Shown here piece after piece: positions 24,403 to 31,442 of a stretch of 41,046 nt of DNA. Under the pieces are notes generated by a model, which had not been told where the DNA came from, searched no databases, and saw only the letters and a program-made list of their open reading frames with translations. This DNA comes from Desulfuromonadales bacterium. GTDB taxonomy: Bacteria > Desulfobacterota > Desulfuromonadia > Desulfuromonadales > Syntrophotaleaceae. Position 1 is the stretch's first letter. Every line of letters begins with the position of its first letter. The translations under genes and the position numbers were made by a program. Location of the stretch: NCBI GenBank assembly GCA_013619105.1, contig JABXKU010000013.1, forward strand, positions 1-41,046, in the 5' to 3' direction.

Positions 24403-24552
24403 ATGACCGAACTTGAGGAATTGAGGGACCGAATTGAGCGCCTGGAGGCGAAGGCGAACCATCCCGGCGACCGGGTGCATGAAATCTTGCGACTTAAAAA
24501 GTTAGGGCTGAAAGACGAGGCCCGCCAACTGATGCTACGGGGGGAACGATGA
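24403..24552 (+). CDS. small helical protein
   Basis: 49 aa, very charged and helical (TELEELRDRIERLEAKA forms heptads). Ends with TGA overlapping the next ATG. No family recognised; coding status supported by coupling on both sides. Confidence 0.5.
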   Translation: MTELEELRDRIERLEAKANHPGDRVHEILRLKKLGLKDEARQLMLRGER

Positions 24553-24707
24553 CACCGACACGGAAGCAATCTGGCCCAGCAATCTACCTTGTCGCCCTAC
24601 TCGCCTTAACCCTCGCCGCATGGTCGGTTCTTACTGACGTATCGCGGCAAGCGGAGATTGAGTCGGCCAAATCACCGTTCGCAACCGTTGCGCTGGTGCT
24701 TGAATGA
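24549..24707 (+). CDS. single-span membrane protein
   Basis: 52 aa with one transmembrane helix (AIYLVALLALTLAAWSVL) after a short basic N-terminus. ATGA overlap with both neighbours. Function unknown. Confidence 0.5.
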   Translation: MTPTRKQSGPAIYLVALLALTLAAWSVLTDVSRQAEIESAKSPFATVALVLE

Positions 24708-24973
24708 GGCGGGTGTGTAGCTGGTGCGATGCGTTCATGGGGGAAACGGAGGACGGCGAAGGAGAAACGCACGGTATTTGTCCGAACTGCCTCGCCAAGT
24801 TTTTCCCGGTAGAGGCAGCGACAATCCAACAACGAGGGGGAGGACGACATGACGCTACAACCAGCAACAACGGAAGCCCTCCACAACATCAACACGATCT
24901 TGCAGGAGCGGCGAGGCCGGTATCTGGCGATGTTTCCGAAAGTGGAGAAGGACGGTATCTGGCTTATGGCTAA
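24704..24973 (+). CDS. zinc-ribbon-like protein, C-terminal part uncertain
   Basis: 89 codons. Residues 1-40 form a CSWC...CPNC zinc-ribbon-like domain with an acidic linker. The remaining Gly/Asn/His-rich sequence overlaps the next gene by 125 nt and does not look natural, so the true gene may be shorter or frameshifted. Confidence 0.45.
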   Translation: MRRVCSWCDAFMGETEDGEGETHGICPNCLAKFFPVEAATIQQRGGGRHDATTSNNGSPPQHQHDLAGAARPVSGDVSESGEGRYLAYG

Positions 24974-25073
24974 GGGACCGGGGAGGGTGTGGAACGTGGC
25001 AGCCTGTCAGGATGAATCGGACCTGCTGCGGCACCTTGGGACCGTGGCAGAGATGCTTGAGGAGGTGGTGTGA
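24849..25073 (+). CDS. hypothetical early protein
   Basis: 74 aa after gggggagg. A helical start (LQPATTEALHNINTILQERRGRYLAMFP) precedes a strand-rich part with GRVWNVAACQDES. Start and stop fit an ATG-coupled operon. No family recognised. Confidence 0.6.
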   Translation: MTLQPATTEALHNINTILQERRGRYLAMFPKVEKDGIWLMAKGPGRVWNVAACQDESDLLRHLGTVAEMLEEVV

Positions 25074-25384
25074 TGCGCTTCGACACACCAGAACTCGCCG
25101 CAGCCATGCGAGCCACGAAGATGGACCGCATCGCAGCCCACAAAGCGGACAGGCGGGAACATTGCCCACATAGCGAAGGGTGCGAGGACGACTGCTTTGC
25201 TTGCAAGTTCACGCATTCAGAGCCGCCAGTTGTCGAAGCGCCACCGCAGCCGGAACACCACAACCGTTGCCTGAACTGTCAGCAGCACGTTTTAACCACC
25301 ACCGGCACGGACCCGCTGAACTGCTGGAAATGCCGCGACCTTCTGGAATCAAGCGACCCTTGGCACCGGAAGTCATGGAGCTAA
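25073..25384 (+). CDS. two-zinc-motif protein
   Basis: 103 aa from ATG 25073 (TGATG overlap). Cys/His groups CPHSEGCEDDCFAC and CLNCQQH...CWKC suggest two zinc sites. The middle is Pro/Glu-rich. Probably a small nucleic-acid-binding protein; not recognised. Confidence 0.6.
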   Translation: MRFDTPELAAAMRATKMDRIAAHKADRREHCPHSEGCEDDCFACKFTHSEPPVVEAPPQPEHHNRCLNCQQHVLTTTGTDPLNCWKCRDLLESSDPWHRKSWS

Positions 25385-25403
25385 CAAGGAAGAGGGGGAG
25401 GAT

Positions 25404-26051
25404 ATGACACACAGCGAACAAATCAACGAACTGGCGGCGGCTCTTTCTGCTGCTCAAGGCATGATTGAAAATGCCACCAAGGGTAGCGAGAACCCACACT
25501 TTCGCAGCAAGTATGCGGACCTTGCCGAAATCATCAACGCGGTTAGGCCGGTCTTCTCGACCCACGGTTTGGCCTTCACGCAATGCCCTGCTTACGAGGG
25601 CGGCATTGCATCGGTGGAGACAATCCTGATGCACAAGAGCGGGCAGTATTTGTCCAGCACGATCAGCATTCCGGTGAGCAAGCAGGACGCCCACGGCATC
25701 GGCAGCGCCCTCACCTACTGTCGCCGCTATGCCCTGGCCGCTGTTGCTGGAGTCGGCCAAGAAGACGACGACGCTAACGCAGCAGTCGGGAGCAAGGAAC
25801 CACCACGCCAGCGCAGCAACGGAGCAAGCAAACAGCAAAGCGCAGCGCCAGAAGAGAAGACAGACCTCGCCATTATAGGGGCAGAAATTAGTCGCCTTAT
25901 CGGTGGGGCCAAGGACTTGGAAGCTGTCGCTAAGGTGCTCGACTTCTACAAGACCGAAATTGCGGGAATGCAGAAGGATTGGCAGGCCAAAATAACCGGC
26001 CTCGCCGAAGCCAAGCGCCAAGAACTCACACCCGCAGCGGTCAACCAGTAA
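25404..26051 (+). CDS. erf: ERF-family single-strand annealing protein
   Basis: 215 aa. The ERF core is clear: INELAAALSAAQGMIENATKG, NPHFRSKYADLAEIINAVRP, SKQDAHGIGSALTYCRRYAL and AGVGQEDDDAN. It promotes annealing of ssDNA during phage recombination and genome circularisation. The C-terminal 70 residues are a Gln/Lys linker and a helical domain. SSB, RusA and YbcO-like genes in the same operon complete the recombination set. Confidence 0.93.
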   Translation: MTHSEQINELAAALSAAQGMIENATKGSENPHFRSKYADLAEIINAVRPVFSTHGLAFTQCPAYEGGIASVETILMHKSGQYLSSTISIPVSKQDAHGIGSALTYCRRYALAAVAGVGQEDDDANAAVGSKEPPRQRSNGASKQQSAAPEEKTDLAIIGAEISRLIGGAKDLEAVAKVLDFYKTEIAGMQKDWQAKITGLAEAKRQELTPAAVNQ

Positions 26052-26061
26052 GGGGGAGACG

Positions 26062-26238
26062 ATGGGGAAACTCAAAGCGACCATCAACGAAGAGGCTCAG
26101 CAGCTTGAACGCATGTTTGACGAGCACACCAAGCTGGAAGTCGCTCTTCTCACGGAGCATATCAAATCCGCGCACAAGGTTCTTGAATCACTCCAAGGGC
26201 ATCACAAGATGCTGACCGGCCAACGCTATCACTGGTAG
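26062..26238 (+). CDS. small helical protein
   Basis: 58 aa after gggggaga. Amphipathic throughout (TINEEAQQLERMFDEHTKLE), ending in a His/Tyr/Trp-rich tail. Follows ERF directly and may belong to it functionally; no family recognised. Confidence 0.5.
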   Translation: MGKLKATINEEAQQLERMFDEHTKLEVALLTEHIKSAHKVLESLQGHHKMLTGQRYHW

Positions 26239-26247
26239 GAGGACGAC

Positions 26248-26448
26248 ATGGAAACCGGAATCTGCTCAAGATGCAAATGCCATTGCGGGGCCGAATACGA
26301 CGATGGAATGCAAACCCTCCCATCCCTGGCGCACGGAGGCCAGGACAGGGTGATGCAGGTCCGTCAAGGCGAATGGTTGTCCAACTGCTGCGGCGCTTCG
26401 CTGGTAGACGAGGAGCGGGAAAGCTTCTGGTACGAGGGCGATCGCTAA
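26248..26448 (+). CDS. small zinc-binding protein
   Basis: 66 aa, with CSRCKCHCG near the N-terminus and NCCGASLVDEE near the C-terminus, a split zinc-ribbon pattern. Start follows taggagg. The CCGA.l.....f.y ending is common in short phage zinc proteins. Confidence 0.6.
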   Translation: METGICSRCKCHCGAEYDDGMQTLPSLAHGGQDRVMQVRQGEWLSNCCGASLVDEERESFWYEGDR

Positions 26449-26461
26449 CGATTAAGCCAAC

Positions 26462-26511
26462 CCCGCGCCGAGGCGGGAGCGGCACCCCGCCCTTTAATCG
26501 TAAAGGGCGGG
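26462..26511 (+). repeat. two GC-rich hairpins in an early-operon gap
   Basis: First CCCGC-GCCGAG-GCGGG (26462-26477), then a perfect 11-bp stem CCCGCCCTTTA-ATCG-TAAAGGGCGGG (26486-26511). No T-run follows, so it is not a normal terminator. It may stall polymerase, protect the mRNA 3' end, or act in DNA form. Confidence 0.65.
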
Positions 26512-26534
26512 ACACTTAAACACGGAGGGATGGA

Positions 26535-26669
26535 ATGAAGTGTGTCACTGACAAGATGGATTTACAGACCTACCGAGTAAAGGACAGCGAAGCGACCCGC
26601 AAGATCGCCAGTGGCCGCTACGAATTAACCTCAAAGCGCACCTGGAAGGCGCAGGGGAGGCGCCGGTGA
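26535..26669 (+). CDS. small basic protein
   Basis: 44 aa after an acggaggga site; the C-terminus is strongly basic (SKRTWKAQGRRR). It overlaps the next GTG start by 4 nt. No family recognised. Confidence 0.45.
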   Translation: MKCVTDKMDLQTYRVKDSEATRKIASGRYELTSKRTWKAQGRRR

Positions 26670-26833
26670 TTTGGCAAATTGAATTTGAAGACGGAACCGT
26701 GCGCGACTTTGACGCAGAAAGCGGCACGGAAGCGATGAACACCGCAGACGCATGGTATGCGCGGAAGTTCGACACCCTACTCAGCGAGATAGGGATTATC
26801 GGATGCAGGGAGGTGGACGTTGAACACATCTGA
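26666..26833 (+). CDS. small hypothetical protein
   Basis: 55 aa, GTG start overlapping the previous TGA. Begins IWQIEFEDGTVRDFDAESGTE, likely a small beta-alpha fold. Overlaps the following TTG-start gene by 14 nt. Confidence 0.45.
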   Translation: MIWQIEFEDGTVRDFDAESGTEAMNTADAWYARKFDTLLSEIGIIGCREVDVEHI

Positions 26834-27278
26834 CATTGTTTTCTTCAAAGATGAACTGCTCTTGCTTCGTTGGGGCGACAATTCCCGCGACGGCATGACC
26901 GTCACCTTCCAACTCCCCGGCGAGTACGACACGCACCCATTTAAACACTCTGCCACCGGCAAGAAGACCGGCAAACGCTACGCGGCTGTTCTGGTGGAGA
27001 TCAACGACGACGAGACGCCGGTTGTGCAGAAGCCGAAGGGCGGCAGGTTGAGCAAGGAGGCGGCGGGGCTAGCGAAGAGACAGGACTTCCAAGCGTTCGC
27101 TGAAAAAACCGGGCTGTTTTGGTCTTACGGGGATGCAGCGGAAAAGAACGCAACCGAGTTTATTCGTATGCGTTGCTGCATCAACTCCCGCGCCGAACTA
27201 GACCACCACGCAGGACCGGCTCAAGAGTTCGCCCACATCAAGCGCGAGTTTCAGGAATGGCAGAAGGTGGAAGCATGA
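26820..27278 (+). CDS. hypothetical protein of the recombination block
   Basis: 152 aa, TTG start with ggagg 7 nt upstream. The first half is a possible OB-like region (LLLLRWGDNSRDGMTVTFQL), then basic linker, then a helical part. It precedes the YbcO-like nuclease with an ATGA overlap, a common arrangement for accessory recombination genes; no family recognised with confidence. Confidence 0.6.
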   Translation: MNTSDIVFFKDELLLLRWGDNSRDGMTVTFQLPGEYDTHPFKHSATGKKTGKRYAAVLVEINDDETPVVQKPKGGRLSKEAAGLAKRQDFQAFAEKTGLFWSYGDAAEKNATEFIRMRCCINSRAELDHHAGPAQEFAHIKREFQEWQKVEA

Positions 27279-27583
27279 TGTTTCCGAAGCACAAAAGATG
27301 GAAGTCGAAAAAATACCGAGACGCCGCCCGCGACCAAGATTGCACCATGCGCCTGCCTGGATGCCAGAACGCCACGGCGACAACGGTGCTGGCTCACGAA
27401 AACGGAGCAGGCATGGCGATGAAGGCTGACGATCACAACGGAGCGGATATGTGCAGCCATTGCCACGCGATATTCGATAGGCCGGACCATTGGCCGTTCA
27501 GTTGGGACGTGATGGAAGCGGTCTTTGAACGCGCCCGCATTGAAACCATTATCAATCGCATCGAGAGGGGGATTCTGAAATGA
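27275..27583 (+). CDS. YbcO/DUF1364-like nuclease
   Basis: 102 aa from ATG 27275 (ATG 27278 also possible). Pattern CTMRLPGC...TVLAHENGAGMAMKADDHNGADMCSHCHAIFD matches DUF1364 proteins such as YbcO, HNH-like DNA nucleases of lambdoid recombination regions. The Cys pairs probably hold a structural zinc. Confidence 0.85.
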   Translation: MMFPKHKRWKSKKYRDAARDQDCTMRLPGCQNATATTVLAHENGAGMAMKADDHNGADMCSHCHAIFDRPDHWPFSWDVMEAVFERARIETIINRIERGILK

Positions 27584-27711
27584 GTTATTCAACCCTACTA
27601 ACCGAGATACGCAGCCGCCGCGGCAGTAGCCACGCCCTGTTGATATTTCGCCGGGACAACCAGCAGATTCCGGTGTCTAAGTGGAACGCGGCAGTTAAGG
27701 AGGCCGTTTGA
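27580..27711 (+). CDS. small basic protein
   Basis: 43 aa, ATGA overlap with the nuclease. Basic (EIRSRRGSSH, FRRDNQQ). Its stop TGA overlaps the TTGAATG start region of the next two frames, and its end holds the aaggagg site used there. Confidence 0.5.
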   Translation: MSYSTLLTEIRSRRGSSHALLIFRRDNQQIPVSKWNAAVKEAV

Positions 27712-28409
27712 ATGAGTTGGCACTATTTGCAGGGGCCGGAGGAGGAATCCTGGGAGGGAAACTCCTTGGATGGCACACCGTCTGCGCTGTTGAATTTGCT
27801 GAATATCCCAGAAGAGTGCTCCTTGCTCGCCAGCGGGACGGACTGCTGCCAAGGTTCCCAATCTGGGACGATGTGCGAACCTTCGACGGTAGACCGTGGG
27901 AAGGGCAAGTCGATGTTATCTCTGGCGGGTTCCCGTGCCAAGACATTAGCGCAGCGGGATCGGGAGAAGGGCTCGACGGAGAGCGAAGCGGGCTCTGGGT
28001 GGAAATGGCCAGGATCATTCGTGAAGTACGACCTCGCCACGTCTTCGTGGAAAACTCGCCAATGCTCACTTCTAGAGGGCTTGGACGAGTTCTCGGAGAC
28101 TTGGCCGAAATGGGGTTCGATGCGCGATGGGGAGTGCTTGGCGCTCACCACGTTGGAGCCTGCCACAAAAGAGAACGCATCTGGATTCGTGCCGACTCCC
28201 TTGGCCAACGATTGGAAGGGGGGGGCGAAGTCGGGGCGAGACAGCGAGTTCAAACACTGGTTGAAGCGGAGACATGGGGGAACCTATCCGAACCCCCGAC
28301 GTGTAGAGGAAATGATGCAGTGGCCAATCGGGTGGACAGAACTAGAGCCCTTGGCAACGGACAAGTTCCGCGAGTGGCAGCACTCGCATGGAGACTGTTG
28401 ACAGCATAA
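27708..28409 (+). CDS. C5 cytosine DNA methyltransferase (short form)
   Basis: 233 aa. Dcm-type motifs in order: I LALFAGAGGGILGG, IV GGFPCQDIS with catalytic Cys, VI VENSPML, VIII HKRERIW and X RALGNGQVP. The target-recognition region is very short, so this is a mini-methyltransferase. It probably protects phage DNA from host restriction. TTG 27708 is only 4 nt from aaggagg. Overlapped nearly fully by the +1 frame at 27712. Confidence 0.87.
   Translation: MNELALFAGAGGGILGGKLLGWHTVCAVEFAEYPRRVLLARQRDGLLPRFPIWDDVRTFDGRPWEGQVDVISGGFPCQDISAAGSGEGLDGERSGLWVEMARIIREVRPRHVFVENSPMLTSRGLGRVLGDLAEMGFDARWGVLGAHHVGACHKRERIWIRADSLGQRLEGGGEVGARQRVQTLVEAETWGNLSEPPTCRGNDAVANRVDRTRALGNGQVPRVAALAWRLLTA
27712..28401 (+). 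CDS. dual-frame ORF nested in the methyltransferase gene
   Basis: 229 codons without a stop in the +1 frame of the methyltransferase. ATG 27712 lies 8 nt after aaggagg, a better distance than for the methyltransferase TTG. The protein (e.g. FSETWPKWGSMRDGE and QWPIGWTELEPLATDKF) resembles a widely annotated phage protein that I recall from many genomes, always of this length. It may be a true overprinted gene or a conserved shadow of methyltransferase codons. Confidence 0.5.
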   Translation: MSWHYLQGPEEESWEGNSLDGTPSALLNLLNIPEECSLLASGTDCCQGSQSGTMCEPSTVDRGKGKSMLSLAGSRAKTLAQRDREKGSTESEAGSGWKWPGSFVKYDLATSSWKTRQCSLLEGLDEFSETWPKWGSMRDGECLALTTLEPATKENASGFVPTPLANDWKGGAKSGRDSEFKHWLKRRHGGTYPNPRRVEEMMQWPIGWTELEPLATDKFREWQHSHGDC

Positions 28410-28484
28410 CCAATCACCGGCTGCGTCAGGTCAACCTTCCGTTGATTTAACCACACCCTGGCGCGGCCACCCTTTGGAGGGAGT

Positions 28485-29177
28485 ATGCAGCAATCACTAT
28501 TTGGAGAACAGTTTGGAAGATGGAAGGTAAAGGGGACCGGAGAGAAAGAAAGCCACCTTCTTTGTGAATGTTCGTGCGGGACCGTGAAGGAGGTCTACAA
28601 GGCCAGTCTCGTGAAAGGGAAAAGCAAGAGTTGTGGGTGCGCTTTTAAGAAACACGGAGAGACAAAAACTAGGCTTTTCAGGATTTGGTCACGGATGAAG
28701 GAGCGTTGCTATAACAGAAACCATCAAGCGTATCCATCATACGGAGGGCGCGGCATAACGGTTTGCGAAGAGTGGTCTAGCAGTTTCTTGTCGTTCAAGG
28801 AGTGCGTCGGAGAGCCGCCAACAACAAAGCACCAGATTGACAGGATCGACAACAATTCAGGCTATATGCCTGGGAATGTCAGGTGGGCAACACCTAAACA
28901 ACAGGGCAACAATCGGAGGACAAATATTGTTTTAGCCTACAAAGGAGAGTCGAGAACTGTTTCTCAGTGGGCAGAGGCAATTGGAGTTAAAAGGGCAACT
29001 CTTTATAGCAGAGTAAATAAGGGGTGGCCTGTAGATAAAATTCTTCACACGGGAACCGTCCCGCGTGAAAGCCGAGGTAAGGGATATGAATGCCTGCCGG
29101 AGAAACTTAACTATCAGCCGCCCAACGTCAAGACCAACTGGCGGGAGCGGGTCACTCATGTGGAGAGCGCTAGATAA
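28485..29177 (+). CDS. HNH homing endonuclease
   Basis: 230 aa after tggaggg. The N-terminal zinc-like CECSCG part is followed by IWSRMKERCYNRNH, SYGGRGITVCEEW, and HQIDRIDNNSGYMPGNVRW, the core of free-standing phage HNH endonucleases. A NUMOD/HTH-like part follows (SQWAEAIGVKRATLYSRV). More AT-rich than its neighbours and not needed by the operon, so likely a mobile insertion next to the methyltransferase. Confidence 0.85.
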   Translation: MQQSLFGEQFGRWKVKGTGEKESHLLCECSCGTVKEVYKASLVKGKSKSCGCAFKKHGETKTRLFRIWSRMKERCYNRNHQAYPSYGGRGITVCEEWSSSFLSFKECVGEPPTTKHQIDRIDNNSGYMPGNVRWATPKQQGNNRRTNIVLAYKGESRTVSQWAEAIGVKRATLYSRVNKGWPVDKILHTGTVPRESRGKGYECLPEKLNYQPPNVKTNWRERVTHVESAR

Positions 29178-29401
29178 TGTGTAAATCATGCCAAGACAAG
29201 ACAGCAGCCCTGGAAGAACTCGCCGCAGACCGCCTCAAGATCATCGGTGCGCTTGGCGGGGATATCGCCCGAATGCAGCAGATCATCGGCGAACTCCAGA
29301 CCGAGAACACCACCCTTCGCCGCCGCATCATCGAGGCGATTGACCACTACCGGCAGCAGCAGGCCGCTGTGTGTCGGGCGCTGAACGGGGAGGGGGCATG
29401 A
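29177..29401 (+). CDS. coiled-coil protein with N-terminal CxxC
   Basis: 74 aa. Starts MCKSCQDK, then a continuous coiled coil (QQIIGELQTENTTLRRRIIE). ATG overlaps the previous stop (TAATG) and its TGA overlaps the RusA start. Function unknown. Confidence 0.6.
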   Translation: MCKSCQDKTAALEELAADRLKIIGALGGDIARMQQIIGELQTENTTLRRRIIEAIDHYRQQQAAVCRALNGEGA

Positions 29402-29769
29402 CCGCCAGCGCCAGAGGAAGGAGCTACCCGATAACCCCCGTTCCTAAGCCGCGAATGACCCGCAGCGACAAATGGAAAAAGCGGCCAGCGGTACTCAGAT
29501 ACCGCGCCTATTGCGACGAGGTTAGGCTGAGGGTCGTTCAATTACCAGAGAGCGGCTACCATGTCACCTTCATTCTGCCGATGCCTAAAAGCTGGTCAGG
29601 GAAGCGGAAAACGGAGATGGACGGCAAGCCTCACCAGCAAACCCCTGACAAGGATAATTTGGAGAAGGCTTTACTCGATGCGCTGTTCCAGGATGACAGC
29701 CATATATGGGATGGGAGGGTGACGAAGCGGTGGGGGCAAGAGGGCAAGATCATTGTTGATGCAGCGTAA
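29398..29769 (+). CDS. rusA: RusA-like Holliday junction resolvase
   Basis: 123 aa. Signature VPKPRMTRSDKW at the N-terminus and PDKDNLEKALLDALFQDDSHIWD with the catalytic aspartates; the end KRWGQEGKIIVD matches too. Resolves branched DNA formed by ERF-type recombination or replication. Start at ATG 29398 (ATGA overlap) rather than 29371. Confidence 0.93.
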   Translation: MTASARGRSYPITPVPKPRMTRSDKWKKRPAVLRYRAYCDEVRLRVVQLPESGYHVTFILPMPKSWSGKRKTEMDGKPHQQTPDKDNLEKALLDALFQDDSHIWDGRVTKRWGQEGKIIVDAA

Positions 29770-29791
29770 CGCTACTATTCATGGAGGGGCA

Positions 29792-30127
29792 ATGCCCGAC
29801 GCAATAGCATGGTTTGACCTTGGCGAAGATACCGAAATCCACGAGAAGATGGTGGCGGAAAACGGTGTCGATTATCAAGTGAATAAATATTTTGAGGAGC
29901 TTGCCGAAGCCGTGACCGCGTGGCTGCAATATCAGAACAAGCCAAGCGCCGCCACCCTGGACGCCCTGATGGTTGAAATATCCCATGTGGAGAACGTGGC
30001 GCCATATCCGCGCATGAAGTGGGGCAACGAGGTGATCGAGCGGCACAAGGCGGCGGCAAGGGACAAGATGGAACGGGAACTTGAGAGGGGGGAAGAATGG
30101 AACATACACCGGGGCCGTGGGAGATAG
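29792..30127 (+). CDS. possible all-alpha NTP pyrophosphatase (MazG-like)
   Basis: 111 aa from ATG 29792 after ggagggg; the longer frame from 29753 overlaps RusA. YQVNKYFEELAEAVTAWLQYQ and LDALMVEISHVENV resemble the Glu-rich helices of MazG-like enzymes that clear non-canonical dNTPs. The match is partial. Overlaps the next gene by 31 nt. Confidence 0.5.
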   Translation: MPDAIAWFDLGEDTEIHEKMVAENGVDYQVNKYFEELAEAVTAWLQYQNKPSAATLDALMVEISHVENVAPYPRMKWGNEVIERHKAAARDKMERELERGEEWNIHRGRGR

Positions 30128-30438
30128 TGCGAGACGGAGACAACTACGACAAGCAGCTTAACGAGGACTTTTTGTGCTCGATATGCGACACGAAACAAGA
30201 GTTTTATATTTGCAGAGTGTGGGAAGACGCCGGAGAAGAGAGGGAAGAAAGCGAAGCCAACGCCCGCCTCATCGCCGCCGCCCCTGACATGCTCGCCATG
30301 CTGGAGGAGTTGGAGTGGAACATCCCAGGATGGTCAAAAGCGGATAAGTGTCCTTGTTGTGGATATCTTAAATTTAAAGGCCACACCGAAGACTGCAAAC
30401 TCGGCAACCTACTAAAACGAATCAAGGAGATTAAATAA
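30097..30438 (+). CDS. phage early protein with HTPGPW motif
   Basis: 113 aa after gagggggg. Has the common phage pattern HTPGPWEIV ... EANARLIAAAPDMLAMLEEL, of unknown function, plus a C-terminal CPCCGYLKFKGHTEDC zinc motif typical of such proteins. Lies just upstream of SSB. Confidence 0.7.
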   Translation: MEHTPGPWEIVRDGDNYDKQLNEDFLCSICDTKQEFYICRVWEDAGEEREESEANARLIAAAPDMLAMLEELEWNIPGWSKADKCPCCGYLKFKGHTEDCKLGNLLKRIKEIK

Positions 30439-30439
30439 C

Positions 30440-30904
30440 ATGGCAAGCGTAAATCAATGCACCTTCATCGGCAACCTGACCCGCGACCCTGAGCTTCGGT
30501 ACTCTGCATCGGGTGTAGCGGTCTGTAACTTTTCCATCGCCTGCAACGAGAATTTCAAGGACCGCGACGGAAACAAGCAGGAGAAAGTTGAATATATCAA
30601 CATCGTAGCTTGGAAGAACCTCGCGGAAATTTGCGGCAAGTATTTAGAAAAAGGGAAGCCCGTCTTTATCTCCGGCAAGATGCAAACCCGCAAGTGGCAG
30701 GACAGAGACGGCGCAGATAAATATACGACTGAAATCGTCGCCAGGGACATGCAGATGCTTGGGAGCAGGGAAGGGCAAGGCCAGCAGCAGGAACGCCCCG
30801 CACAGAGCCAGCAAGCGTCCTCTGGCGGCATGGACAACAACCAGTTCTATCCAGACGATGACATTCCATTTAATTGCCTTCCCCACTGGCGTGAAGAGAT
30901 ATAG
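30440..30904 (+). CDS. ssb: single-stranded DNA-binding protein
   Basis: 154 aa with a complete OB fold (NQCTFIGNLTRDPELRYSASG, VEYINIVAWKNLAEICGKYL, GKPVFISGKMQTRKWQDRDG). The usual acidic C-terminal tip DDDIPF is present but followed by ten more residues (NCLPHWREEI). In normal SSB the tip is terminal and binds partner proteins. One missing T in CCATTTAAT could explain the extension. Works with ERF and DnaB. Confidence 0.93.
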   Translation: MASVNQCTFIGNLTRDPELRYSASGVAVCNFSIACNENFKDRDGNKQEKVEYINIVAWKNLAEICGKYLEKGKPVFISGKMQTRKWQDRDGADKYTTEIVARDMQMLGSREGQGQQQERPAQSQQASSGGMDNNQFYPDDDIPFNCLPHWREEI

Positions 30905-30913
30905 GAGGCCGCA

Positions 30914-31360
30914 TTGACCAAATCTGAGAAGGCAAAGCGAGACTACCACCTCCGTTGCAAGCGGGAAATATTTAGAGGAGAGCGACCGCCTGCCGGACCG
31001 GGGGAGGTGTTCGACCTCATCGCGCACCAAGGGTTCGACCTGCCGCCAGTGGCCGCAGAGCGGTTCAAGGTCCAATGGCAGCGCAACGATAACGTTATCC
31101 ATCGCAATTACGCTAAAAGCTACAAGATGACCGACCAGTTGCCCCCCTGTCACGACTGCCCGCCGATGGTCGTCGCCTTCTGCGCCAACTCAGGCCGAGA
31201 GTGCAAAGCCTTCGCCACCTGGACGGTGGAAGGGACGCGGCGACTCACGGTAGCCGAGGCAGAGCGGGGAGTTGTCCGGCAGACGAAGAACAGCGATCGG
31301 ACAAAGGCGCGGCGGGAGTTGCGGAGGCAGAAAAAGCGGGAGCAGTCCCTGGCAAGTTAG
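30914..31360 (+). CDS. hypothetical protein, Cys-containing
   Basis: 148 aa, TTG start 6 nt after ggagg. Basic N-terminus, a middle part with CHDCPPMVVAFCANSGREC (zinc-like) and a very basic C-terminal tail (ARRELRRQKKREQS). It sits between SSB and the replication initiator. No family recognised. Confidence 0.6.
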   Translation: MTKSEKAKRDYHLRCKREIFRGERPPAGPGEVFDLIAHQGFDLPPVAAERFKVQWQRNDNVIHRNYAKSYKMTDQLPPCHDCPPMVVAFCANSGRECKAFATWTVEGTRRLTVAEAERGVVRQTKNSDRTKARRELRRQKKREQSLAS

Positions 31361-31442
31361 CGGCGGGCTACGGGGCTGGACATGGCGCACCCGCCAGACG
31401 CCGGAGACACTATACCAGAAATAGGGAAGCGATGGAGGGAAG

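Noticed and set aside
25209-26087. 292-codon minus-strand frame opposite ERF
   Set aside because: Antisense shadow of ERF and the preceding gene; the ERF frame has clear motifs.
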